From Microcoleus vaginatus_C (GTDB lineage: Bacteria; Cyanobacteriota; Cyanobacteriia; Cyanobacteriales; Microcoleaceae), in NCBI GenBank assembly GCA_040004035.1, contig JAMPLN010000007.1: 64,000 nucleotides of DNA; one strand, given 5' to 3'. Shown here in pieces: positions 35,871 to 43,818 of this stretch. Position numbers and translations under genes: made by a program. How positions within the stretch are numbered: position 1 is the stretch's first letter; every line of letters starts with the position of its first letter. The notes under the pieces are model-generated. The model made no database searches. It was not told the origin of the DNA and worked only from the letters and a program-made list of their open reading frames with translations.

Positions 35871-36560
35871 TTAATTTCTCATGCGGTATCCGACGCCGTG
35901 AACGGTTTCTATTAAATTAGCGCCGCCAACAGACTCAAGTTTGCGCCGCAGCAAGCGCACTTGAGCTGCTACCACATTGCTAAAGCTATCTGCACTCGCC
36001 TCCCATAGCTGATTCCGAATTTGGTCAGTGGTAATAATTTGGTTGGGATGTTTCATAAAGTATTCTAGCAGTTGAAACTCTTTGTTTGTTAGAGAAATTA
36101 TCTGGCTGTTACCACTTCGATCGAGATGGCACACAGTTCGATTTCCGCAGTCCAAAACCAGATTTCCCACCTGTAGCTGTTGCGGTTGAATTTGGGGCGA
36201 GCGCCTTTGCAAAGCCCGCAATCTTGCTAACAGTTCCGCCATCCCAAACGGTTTAACTAAATAATCGTCAGCCCCGGCATCTAGTCCCGCAACTTTATCT
36301 TCCATTCGGTCTTTTGCTGTTAGCATCAAGACGGGCAATGCGCTATTTTTAGCACGCAATCTCCGCAGCAGTTCCAATCCTGACAATCCTGGTAGCAACC
36401 AGTCAAAAATAGCTAGGTTATATTGCGTCCACTGACTGTCTAAATATTCCCAAGCTTCACTGCCATCCAAAGCCCAATCAACTATATATTTTTCCTGCTT
36501 TAAAGTGCGATCGATCGCTTTCCCTAAATCTGGCTCATCTTCAACTAGCAAAACTCTCAT
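35871..36560 (-). CDS. OmpR-family response regulator, RppA/NrsR/CopR type
   Basis: The receiver domain (residues 1-118) has Asp8, Asp53 (IFDWLLPG, phosphorylation) and Lys103 (VKPFGMAELLARL). The C-terminal winged helix (130-229) ends RKLESVGGANLIETVHGVGYRMR. It should bind direct repeats at target promoters. Three ATGAA-N5/6-ATGAA sites in this window, one immediately upstream of this gene (36643-36668), fit the CopR sequence TTCAT-N4/5-TTCAT reported for Synechocystis. Transcription is divergent from the multicopper oxidase. Metal specificity is inferred, not shown. Confidence 0.85.
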   Translation of the reverse strand: MRVLLVEDEPDLGKAIDRTLKQEKYIVDWALDGSEAWEYLDSQWTQYNLAIFDWLLPGLSGLELLRRLRAKNSALPVLMLTAKDRMEDKVAGLDAGADDYLVKPFGMAELLARLRALQRRSPQIQPQQLQVGNLVLDCGNRTVCHLDRSGNSQIISLTNKEFQLLEYFMKHPNQIITTDQIRNQLWEASADSFSNVVAAQVRLLRRKLESVGGANLIETVHGVGYRMRN

Positions 36561-36642
36561 AACTCTAATTTATAGGGGTAAATCCTTATACATTGTTAGG
36601 GATCGGCAGCATCTACCCCAACCTCTAACCTCACATACTGAG

Positions 36643-36668
36643 ATGAAATCAGCATGAAATTTTATGAA
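36643..36668. promoter_or_regulatory. CopR-like operator in the rppA/multicopper oxidase gap
   Basis: ATGAA occurs at 36643, 36654 and 36664 (11 and 10 bp spacing), one helical turn apart as expected of OmpR-type dimers. The site precedes both divergent genes and lies upstream of a consensus promoter at 36699-36727. Confidence 0.6.
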
Positions 36669-36698
36669 TTCGCAGAAAAAGAGAACAGTTGACAATAA

Positions 36699-36727
36699 TT
36701 GACAACAAGCTGGTAATGTCTTATAAT
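36699..36727 (+). promoter_or_regulatory. Perfect sigma70 consensus promoter for the multicopper oxidase
   Basis: TTGACA (36699-36704), 17 bases, TATAAT (36722-36727). Transcription would begin about 30 bases before the oxidase ATG. A second TTGACA sits at 36689-36694. Confidence 0.75.
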
Positions 36728-36766
36728 CAACCACGAGTGAATTTTTGAGAAAATTTTTCAATAAGT

Positions 36767-37771
36767 ATGACAGATTTATCCGATCGCCCCCCCATGAAAA
36801 AGCCGGGGCGCTGGAGTCGCCGCCAACTGCTACAGCTAGGAATAGCTGGGGCTGGGGTAGCGGGCGGCGCGATCGCACTTCAAAACTTGACTCGCAAACC
36901 GACATCAGTCGCGAGAATACCGCCTATGCCCGCAGATGCACTCACCGTCAGCAATATCAACCCGATGCAAATTGCGCGGGATTTTGATTACGGCACGGTG
37001 ACGCACGAAAACGGGCGCACGGTTCGGGAATTTCGTCTGGAAGCTAATACTTCGATCGTCCAACTTAACAGCGCCGTCACTTTCAACACCTGGAACGTCA
37101 ACAATCGCGTGCCGGGGCCGACATTAAGGGCAACAGAGGGCGATCGAATCCGCGTCATTTTTTATAACAAAGCCGGAGATTCTCATTCGCTGCACTTTCA
37201 CGGCGTTCATACCAGCGAAATGGATGGCGTTAAACCAGTGAAACACGGTTCGGTATTTATTTATGAATTCGATGCCAATCCCTACGGAGTGCATCTATAT
37301 CACTGCCATATTGAGCCCGTAACTCGCCATATAGGTAAAGGACTCTATGGAATGTTCATCATCGATCCGCCAAAACCCCGCGCTCCCGCCGATGAAATCT
37401 TGTTAATCATGGGAGGATACGACGTAAACGACGACAAAAAAAACGAGCTTTACGCTTTTAACGGGTTGCCCAATTATTACATGAACAACCCGATACCTAT
37501 TTACCGAAATCAGCTAATCCGGCTGTACGTTCTCAACCTAATTGAGTACGAAGCGGCAGTAACCTTCCACCTGCACGCAAACTTTTTTGACGTATATCGC
37601 ACGGGAATGACTTTAACTCCCAGTGAAAGAACGGATGTAATCACAATGGGAGTAGCTGAACGGCATATTTTAGAATTTACCTACGGCTACCCTGGAAAAT
37701 TTATGTTTCATCCCCATCAAGATGCGATCGCCGAAGCAGGCTGCATGGGGGTATTTGAAGTCATCACTTAA
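36767..37771 (+). CDS. Two-domain multicopper oxidase, Tat-exported
   Basis: A Tat signal (SRRQLLQLGIAGAG, Arg18-Arg19) directs the protein to the periplasm. Four HxH motifs for the trinuclear copper centre are present: H143-x-H145, H179-x-H181, H268-x-H270, H315-x-H317. A type 1 copper is predicted only in domain 1 (His140, Cys180, His188, with Leu193 or Met196 nearby); domain 2 lacks Cys. This matches the two-domain laccases with the blue copper in the first domain. At 334 residues it is half the size of CueO. With FTR1 and a lipoprotein downstream, a ferroxidase role is plausible; cuprous oxidase activity is the alternative. Confidence 0.85.
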   Translation: MTDLSDRPPMKKPGRWSRRQLLQLGIAGAGVAGGAIALQNLTRKPTSVARIPPMPADALTVSNINPMQIARDFDYGTVTHENGRTVREFRLEANTSIVQLNSAVTFNTWNVNNRVPGPTLRATEGDRIRVIFYNKAGDSHSLHFHGVHTSEMDGVKPVKHGSVFIYEFDANPYGVHLYHCHIEPVTRHIGKGLYGMFIIDPPKPRAPADEILLIMGGYDVNDDKKNELYAFNGLPNYYMNNPIPIYRNQLIRLYVLNLIEYEAAVTFHLHANFFDVYRTGMTLTPSERTDVITMGVAERHILEFTYGYPGKFMFHPHQDAIAEAGCMGVFEVIT

Positions 37772-37825
37772 ACCAAATCCTGCTACCACGGTGCGCCGAT
37801 TCAAATAAAGAAAGTATGAAATTAT

Positions 37826-37855
37826 TTGACAAGCTCGATCGCAAATAGGTAGAAT
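37826..37855 (+). promoter_or_regulatory. Promoter for the lipoprotein-FTR1 genes
   Basis: TTGACA (37826-37831), 18 bases, TAGAAT (37850-37855). A Fur-like palindrome begins 19 bases after the -10, in the untranslated leader. Confidence 0.65.
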
Positions 37856-37873
37856 GAATAGCTCACAAATAAT

Positions 37874-37888
37874 TGAGAATTATTCTTA
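37874..37888. promoter_or_regulatory. Fur-box-like palindrome
   Basis: TGAGAAT-T-ATTCTTA is a 7-1-7 palindrome with one mismatch, close to the Fur consensus TGATAAT-n-ATTATCA. It lies 48 bases before the lipoprotein ATG and just downstream of the promoter, where Fur would block transcription under iron-replete conditions. Confidence 0.65.
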
Positions 37889-37935
37889 ATAAGTTGTGAG
37901 TCCAAATGCACATAACGTAAAAATTAGCAACTGCC

Positions 37936-38964
37936 ATGTTATCATCCTTTCGCTTATTACCGACCGCTACGGCTACAGCCATCCTCGTTGCTCTGGCCGG
38001 TTGCGCTTCCCCCACAGCCAGCAACACCGACAGCACCACCTCACCCGCTGCTACAGCCAGTCCCGCATCCACAAGCGGTCACAGCGGGCATCACGGCGGC
38101 AAAGGCGGCATCAACATCAATACTGCGATTCTTTCAGAGTTAGATAAACTCGAAGCCAAGTTAGGAGTACCGGCACTTTCTAACAAAATTCAAGCCAGCC
38201 GCCCTTACGGAAAAGTCGAAGAATTGGTTTCAAAAAAGGTCATTACTCAAGCCCAATTCGACCAAATCAAAGACTTGGTAACTATTGAAAATGTGGTGCT
38301 GACAGGCGAACCCAGAGATGTAGACTACATGACTAAACTTGGCTTGATGAAAGGGCATCTTTTCGTAGCCCAAGAACTCTTGGATCAAGGCAAACCAGAC
38401 CAGGCAGAACCGCACATCGGGCATCCGGTCGAAGAAATTTATGCCGATGTGGAAGATCAGCTAAACGAGCGTAAAATTCCTGAATTTAAGGCTACTTTAA
38501 TTAAATTGCAGGATTTAGTTAAAGCGGGTGCAAAAGATCCGGCTCAAGTCAAGGCGGAATTTACCACATCAATGCAAGCAGTTGATGGAGCAATTGCCGC
38601 CCTTCCCGAAACGCAGCGAAAAGATCCGAAATTCGTGCTGCAAGTGATTAACGGCTTGCTGGATACAGCTAATTCCGAATACGGAGCGGCAGTTGCTAAC
38701 GGCAAAATTTCCGCAATTATTGAATACCAAGATTCGCGGGGTTTTGTCATGTACGCGGAAAGTCTGTACAAAGATATTGCCGAGCAAGTGGCTAAAACTA
38801 GCCCCGAAATTGACAAAGCAATTGTTGCCAACATGAATGAACTTAAGACAAATTGGCCAACTGCGATCGCACCCCCCGCCCCCGTAAAAACCACCGAACA
38901 AGTCAACCAGCTAGTTAAAGCGATCGAGAACGACAGCCAAAAAGTTCTCAAACCCGCATCTTAA
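37936..38964 (+). CDS. Lipoprotein with helix-hairpin-helix module, partner of FTR1
   Basis: A lipobox LAGC puts the lipidated Cys at residue 23. A Ser/Thr/Pro-rich linker with GHSGHHGGKGG follows, then a ComEA-like helix-hairpin-helix (about 58-115: ININTAILSELDKLEAKLGVPALSNKI, then QFDQIKDLV). The remainder is predicted all-helical and contains GHPVEEIY, and is of unknown family, reminiscent of the helical EfeO/imelysin-type iron-binding proteins only in general shape. Its own Fur-regulated promoter and the FTR1 gene 78 bases downstream argue for a role in iron capture. The HhH is unusual in an exported iron protein. Confidence 0.7.
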   Translation: MLSSFRLLPTATATAILVALAGCASPTASNTDSTTSPAATASPASTSGHSGHHGGKGGININTAILSELDKLEAKLGVPALSNKIQASRPYGKVEELVSKKVITQAQFDQIKDLVTIENVVLTGEPRDVDYMTKLGLMKGHLFVAQELLDQGKPDQAEPHIGHPVEEIYADVEDQLNERKIPEFKATLIKLQDLVKAGAKDPAQVKAEFTTSMQAVDGAIAALPETQRKDPKFVLQVINGLLDTANSEYGAAVANGKISAIIEYQDSRGFVMYAESLYKDIAEQVAKTSPEIDKAIVANMNELKTNWPTAIAPPAPVKTTEQVNQLVKAIENDSQKVLKPAS

Positions 38965-38986
38965 AAAAGTTAACTGAAACCGCCAA

Positions 38987-39018
38987 CGGTAATTGGTAAA
39001 AAAACTTACCAATTACCG
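38987..39018 (+). promoter_or_regulatory. Intercistronic hairpin between the lipoprotein and FTR1 genes
   Basis: CGGTAATTGGTAA and TTACCAATTACCG form 13-base perfect arms around a 6-base loop, with no T-run after. It may be an RNA processing or stability element, or reduce readthrough. Confidence 0.6.
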
Positions 39019-39042
39019 CCCGATATTACCTCAACTAAAAAG

Positions 39043-39996
39043 ATGAATTTTAGCGAAGCATTGCCCACATTTGTAATTACTCTCCGCGAAGGAGTCGAAG
39101 CCGCCTTAGTTGTCGGAATCGTTCTCGCTTGCCTCAAAAAGTCGGGACAAAGTTATTTAAGTCCTTGGGTTTTTGGGGGGGTAGGAGTTGGACTTATTGC
39201 CAGCGCTTTTATAGGTGTACTGTTAGTCTGGACGATGCAAATTTTGTCCGCATCCAATCAGCCTTTTGCACCGATTATGGAATTGCTGCTAGAAGCAATC
39301 TTTGGGATTATAGCAATAGCAATGCTGAGCTGGATGCTGATTTGGATGACCAAGCAAGCGCGATTTATGAAAGCCGAAGTTGAAGGCGCTGTAAGTGCTG
39401 CTTTAACGCAAAACTCTCATGCCGGTTGGGGCGTATTTAGTTTAGTTTTTATTGCTGTTTTGCGCGAAGGGTTTGAAACGGTTTTGTTTGTCGTCGCCAA
39501 GTTTCAACAAGGCATTATTCCCGCAATCGGCGCTTTGGGCGGCATTCTCTCAGCCACTGGACTTGGTGTCCTGCTGTTTAAATGGGGAGTCAAAATTAAT
39601 ATCCGCCTGTTTTTCAAATATATGGGCATTTTATTGCTCTTCATTGTAGCAGGCTTAGTGGTATCTACTTTGGGACTTTTTGACAGCGCGATGAATATTT
39701 TATCGCAAACAAATCGCGAATCAGCAGCACTGTGTTTCTATTACGAAAGATTTACTAAAATCCACTCTTGCATTCTCGGGCCGATGGTCTGGAATACCTC
39801 GCAACTGCTTCCCGAAGACAAGTTTCCAGGTTTGTTGTTGAGTGCGCTGTTTGGCTACACGGATAAGCTCTATGTCGTGCAGGCGATCGCTTATTTCGTC
39901 TTTTTAATTACCGTCGGTGGCATTTACCTTCAAAGTTTGGCAGGTCGAGTGTTTTTCCCGTTCAAAAAAAACTCAGGTAACGAAATAGGAAATTAA
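39043..39996 (+). CDS. FTR1 family high-affinity iron permease
   Basis: The 317-residue membrane protein has seven or so helices and both RExxE iron-binding motifs of the FTR1/EfeU family: REGVE (15-19) and REGFE (141-145). These permeases move Fe(III) across the membrane, in yeast after oxidation by the multicopper oxidase Fet3. Here the oxidase and lipoprotein are directly upstream. A hairpin with a T-run (40000-40024) ends the operon. The Synechocystis homologue of this type takes up iron in a low-iron response. Confidence 0.9.
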   Translation: MNFSEALPTFVITLREGVEAALVVGIVLACLKKSGQSYLSPWVFGGVGVGLIASAFIGVLLVWTMQILSASNQPFAPIMELLLEAIFGIIAIAMLSWMLIWMTKQARFMKAEVEGAVSAALTQNSHAGWGVFSLVFIAVLREGFETVLFVVAKFQQGIIPAIGALGGILSATGLGVLLFKWGVKINIRLFFKYMGILLLFIVAGLVVSTLGLFDSAMNILSQTNRESAALCFYYERFTKIHSCILGPMVWNTSQLLPEDKFPGLLLSALFGYTDKLYVVQAIAYFVFLITVGGIYLQSLAGRVFFPFKKNSGNEIGN

Positions 39997-39999
39997 GTG

Positions 40000-40024
40000 C
40001 GATCGAAATACGATCGGCTTTTTA
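40000..40024 (+). terminator. Terminator after FTR1
   Basis: CGATCG-AAATA-CGATCG followed by GCTTTTTAG, directly after the FTR1 stop. Confidence 0.7.
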
Positions 40025-40102
40025 GTGGAATTGCAGGAGGCAGTTGTTTGTTGCTAATAACTAATGCGCCCATAAGTGAGAGCGCATTAGAAAATCAGCT
40101 AT

Positions 40103-40582
40103 CTATTGATTGAAGGTAAAACGACCGTCAACTTTTTCTCCGTTAATATTCGCAGTAACTTTCACGGGATAACTTCCTGGATCTTTGCCCGGAAACACCA
40201 CAGCGTAATGTTTGCCCTCAGCATCATACTTGAGAGCTAGGGTTTGCTGCTTTCCATTCGGCAACTGCACTTGAGCCGTCACTTTGGCGTTAGGAACTGG
40301 TTCCTTTTTCTCCCCTTTTTGCAAAAAAACATCTAAATGAGTTCCGGTAGCTTCTTTTTCAGGTACAAACTCTAAATAGTAAGCTCCAGACTTTACAACT
40401 TGCCCCCCTTTTGTTGCTGTTGCAGGAGCAGTGGCGGGACTAGAAGACGCAGGTTGAGAAGCGACAGGAGGGGATGCTGCAGTGTTATTTGGATCGCTTG
40501 CTTGGTCGCCTTTACTGCAAGCTCCCAAAAACAGCAATCCGACACTACCTAGAATAACTAAGCTAGACTTGAGCGATTTCAT
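40103..40582 (-). CDS. Lipoprotein, YtkA-like beta-sandwich, last gene of the cus-like operon
   Basis: AAGGAG lies 8 bases before the ATG. The lipobox GLLFLGACSK places the lipidated Cys at 22. A Pro/Ala/Thr-rich linker is followed by a beta-rich domain (THLDVFLQKGEKKEPVPNAKVTAQVQLPNGKQ, then YPVKVTANINGEKVDGRFTF) that resembles the YtkA/FixH fold. It starts 39 bases after the CusA stop, so it belongs to the efflux operon. I do not see clear metal ligands; it may be a periplasmic carrier for the pump. Confidence 0.68.
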   Translation of the reverse strand: MKSLKSSLVILGSVGLLFLGACSKGDQASDPNNTAASPPVASQPASSSPATAPATATKGGQVVKSGAYYLEFVPEKEATGTHLDVFLQKGEKKEPVPNAKVTAQVQLPNGKQQTLALKYDAEGKHYAVVFPGKDPGSYPVKVTANINGEKVDGRFTFNQ

Positions 40583-40621
40583 TGGTTTGGCTCCTTGCTG
40601 ACTGACAATAATTAGAAAATA

Positions 40622-43600
40622 TCACACATTAACTCTCTTTCCATCTTCAATAACTGGCTGAGGTTCTTGAGGTAGTAAAAACTTACCAAATTGAGCATAC
40701 AAAGCTGGCAAAACTAACAGAGTTAGGGCTGTAGAAGTAAATAACCCTCCTAAAACTACTACTGACAGCGGTTGCAAAATTTCCTTGCCCGCCCCGCCTT
40801 CAAATACTAAAGGTGCTAAACCCAAAGCTGAAGTTAAAGCCGTCATCAGGATGGCGTTGAGCCGTTCCATCGAGCCTTTTATAATTGCTTCCTTAAAAGG
40901 CATTCCTTCGGCTAACTTAGAGTTGTAGTTGTCTACTAAAAGCAAGCCGTTACGGGTAGCAACGCCGAATAATGTGACAAAGCCAACCAGGGAAGCTACA
41001 GAGATGATGCCGCCCGTCAAAGCTACCGCAATTACTCCTCCCACTAAGCCGATCGGCAAATTAATCATAATCATAGCAGTTGAAGCGATAGACTTGACGG
41101 ACAAGTACATCAAGACTGTAATTACCAAAAAGGCGATCGCACTAAATATCATAATATTTTGCGAAGCTCTTTGTTCTGCTTCAAATTGACCACCGTACTC
41201 GATAAAATAGCCAAAAGGCAACTGCACTTCTCGTTTTACTTTAGCTTGAATTTCATTCACAACCGATCGCAAATCCCTACCTTTAGCATTAGCCGCTGCC
41301 ACAATCAACCGGGAAACATTCTCACGGTTAATCGTATTGGGCCCCGTACCGTATTTGACAGTCGCAACTTGGGCGAGGGGAATTTTATTGCCGCTTGGAG
41401 TATCAACCAACAAATTCTGAATAGTTTCTAGGTTTTTTCTGGCTTCAGGCTGCAACCAAACAACTAAGTCAAAAGTTTGTTGCACTTCCAAAACTTGAGA
41501 AACAACTTTGCCGTTTAAAGCTGTCTCAATTATTTCAGAAAGCTCTCCGATTTTCAAACCGTATCTACCTGCAGCTTGACGGTTAAACTTAATTTGAATT
41601 TGTTGCACAGGCACCTGCGGTTCTAGTTGCAAATCTACAATTCCTTCAACTGTTTTCATTTGCTCTTCAACTTGGGCACCGATGCTGCGAAGCTGATCCA
41701 AATCCGGGCCAAATATTTTGACAGCAATCTGACTTCTGACACCAGATAAAACCTCATCCATCCGGTGAGAAATAAAACCACCGATATTTGGTGCAACTCC
41801 CGGCAATTTAGCAAATTCCTGCCGCAGCGACTCCAAAGTTTTCGGCCTGTTTTTCATCCCTGCCTCGCTTAAACCGATATCAATGTGAGCTAAATTGACT
41901 CCCGCAGCATCAGCATCTCCCGGAGCTCGGCCCGATCGCACTTGCACGTATTCAAACCTGCTATCATCCTTAAGTGCATCTTCAATAGCAAAAGCCGCGC
42001 TATCTGTTGTCTCCAAAGACACCCCCGGATAAAGCTGAATAGTATTCACCAAAGTTTGCTCCTGAAACTCCGGCAAAAACACCCGTCCAAAGGATGGCAA
42101 AATAATTAATGCAGCCACCATGCTAGCAGCAGCAAAAGCTAAAATAATCCCGGAATAGCGCATTGACAAATTTATCGAAAAATGATATACTCTCTTGCAA
42201 AATCTCGGCAGCCAAGGTTCCGCCGCACTCATACGTTTGGTAGGCAACAAAATAGCGCAAAGAGCCGGAGATATTAACAGCGATTCTAGACTAGAAATTA
42301 CCACAACTACCAAATAAGTAATCCCCATAGGCGTAAAAATTCGACCTTCTACACCGGGCAAAGTAAAAATTGGCGAAAACACCACAATGCCAATAACAGT
42401 CGCTCCAATTAACGAATCGCGCACCTCCTGACTGCCATCAAAAATCACATCCATCACGGAGCGAGGATGAAGCGAAGACCTATTTTCTCTCAAGTTGCGG
42501 TAGGTATTTTCGGCATAGACGATCGCATCGTCGATCGCAGTGCCGATCGCCACCGACAAACCCCCCAAAGTCATCGTATTTAATCCCAGCCCCAGCCAAT
42601 ACATCGCCAGCAGCGCCAACAGCCAAGTCAGAAAGAAATCCAGCAAAACAACCGCCAGAGTGCGCCAATTCATCAAAAATGGGATGAGAATCAGGGTGAC
42701 GATAATACTGCCTTCAACTAAAGCCGATCGCACATTCTCCACCGAGGAATTGATATATTCTTCCTGTCGGAAAGTCACAGTAACTTTAATATCTTTTGGC
42801 AGAGCTTGCTGCACCTCAGCCATTGCTGCCTCAACCGCTTTAGTTACCGTCGGAGTATCCGCAACTGGCTGTCTGTTTACCATCACAATCACAGCTTTTT
42901 TGCCGTTAAAACTGCCATCGCCCCGCTTGATTGCAGCACCAATCTTGACATTAGCTACATCAGCAATTCTGACGGGTGTTCCGTGGCGAGAGTCGATCGC
43001 CGATTGCTGCAAATCTTCCACAGACTCAATCCGCCCCACCCCCCGGATTAAAGTTTCTCGATCCGGCGTAATTAAATACCCCCCCGGCGCGTTAACATTC
43101 GCAGCCGCCGCCGCTTCAGCTACTTGCTGCAACGACACATTAAAAGCTTTTAACTTTGCAGGTTCTACTAATACTTGATACTGCCTTTCTTCGCCGCCGT
43201 AAGCCACCACTTGAGCAACGCCTGTCACTGCCAAAAGGCGATTGGTGACTTGCCAGTCAACAAGACGGCGCACTTCCATCAAAGGAGTAGTTTCTGAGGT
43301 AAAAGCATAGGTAATAACAGTGCCCACAGGAGAAGTTGTGGGAGAAATTTGCGGTGTTTCTACCCCAGCCGGGAGTTTACTTTGGGCTTGCTGCAATCGT
43401 TCTGTGATCAACTGGCGCGCTTGATAAATTTCAGTTCCCCAATCAAAGATTACCTTAACCGAAGAAAGGCCCACAGCCGAAGACGATCGCACTGTTGTTA
43501 CTCCAGGAGTTCCGTTAATCGCACTTTCAATTGGCAGTGTTACTAAAGACTCGATTTCTTCCGGCGCGAGCCCCGGTGCTTCCGTCTGAATTTCGACTTG

Positions 43601-43735
43601 CGGGGGTGCAAAAGGAGGGAAGACATCAAGCGACATTTGGGGGATGATATACAATGTCCACAGACTAACAATAATGGTGGCGACAACAACTAGCCAGCGG
43701 CGGTTAATTACCCATCTGAGAATTGTGCTGAACAT
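40622..43735 (-). CDS. Heavy-metal efflux RND pump, CusA/CzcA family
   Basis: The protein of 1037 residues has the HME-RND layout of twelve membrane helices and two large periplasmic loops. Family landmarks include PQVEIQTEAPGLAPEEIE near the N-terminus, the charged helix-4 motif GTAIDDAIVYAENTYRN and a C-terminal TSALGLAPLVFEGGAGKEILQPLS. It exports mono- or divalent metal ions as the inner-membrane trimer. It follows the adaptor gene by 83 bases containing a heptad repeat. No outer-membrane TolC/CusC gene is in the window, so the channel must be encoded elsewhere. Confidence 0.92.
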   Translation of the reverse strand: MFSTILRWVINRRWLVVVATIIVSLWTLYIIPQMSLDVFPPFAPPQVEIQTEAPGLAPEEIESLVTLPIESAINGTPGVTTVRSSSAVGLSSVKVIFDWGTEIYQARQLITERLQQAQSKLPAGVETPQISPTTSPVGTVITYAFTSETTPLMEVRRLVDWQVTNRLLAVTGVAQVVAYGGEERQYQVLVEPAKLKAFNVSLQQVAEAAAAANVNAPGGYLITPDRETLIRGVGRIESVEDLQQSAIDSRHGTPVRIADVANVKIGAAIKRGDGSFNGKKAVIVMVNRQPVADTPTVTKAVEAAMAEVQQALPKDIKVTVTFRQEEYINSSVENVRSALVEGSIIVTLILIPFLMNWRTLAVVLLDFFLTWLLALLAMYWLGLGLNTMTLGGLSVAIGTAIDDAIVYAENTYRNLRENRSSLHPRSVMDVIFDGSQEVRDSLIGATVIGIVVFSPIFTLPGVEGRIFTPMGITYLVVVVISSLESLLISPALCAILLPTKRMSAAEPWLPRFCKRVYHFSINLSMRYSGIILAFAAASMVAALIILPSFGRVFLPEFQEQTLVNTIQLYPGVSLETTDSAAFAIEDALKDDSRFEYVQVRSGRAPGDADAAGVNLAHIDIGLSEAGMKNRPKTLESLRQEFAKLPGVAPNIGGFISHRMDEVLSGVRSQIAVKIFGPDLDQLRSIGAQVEEQMKTVEGIVDLQLEPQVPVQQIQIKFNRQAAGRYGLKIGELSEIIETALNGKVVSQVLEVQQTFDLVVWLQPEARKNLETIQNLLVDTPSGNKIPLAQVATVKYGTGPNTINRENVSRLIVAAANAKGRDLRSVVNEIQAKVKREVQLPFGYFIEYGGQFEAEQRASQNIMIFSAIAFLVITVLMYLSVKSIASTAMIMINLPIGLVGGVIAVALTGGIISVASLVGFVTLFGVATRNGLLLVDNYNSKLAEGMPFKEAIIKGSMERLNAILMTALTSALGLAPLVFEGGAGKEILQPLSVVVLGGLFTSTALTLLVLPALYAQFGKFLLPQEPQPVIEDGKRVNV

Positions 43736-43743
43736 TTAATAAT

Positions 43744-43771
43744 TTGGGAATTGGGAATTGGGCATTGGGCA
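43744..43771. repeat. Heptanucleotide STRR between cusB-like and cusA-like genes
   Basis: Four units of TTGGGMA (two TTGGGAA and two TTGGGCA) lie immediately upstream of the CusA start. Confidence 0.7.
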
Positions 43772-43818
43772 TTGATAAAAACAGCTATCCGTTTATCCGT
43801 GACTTCCGTGTCGTGCTG

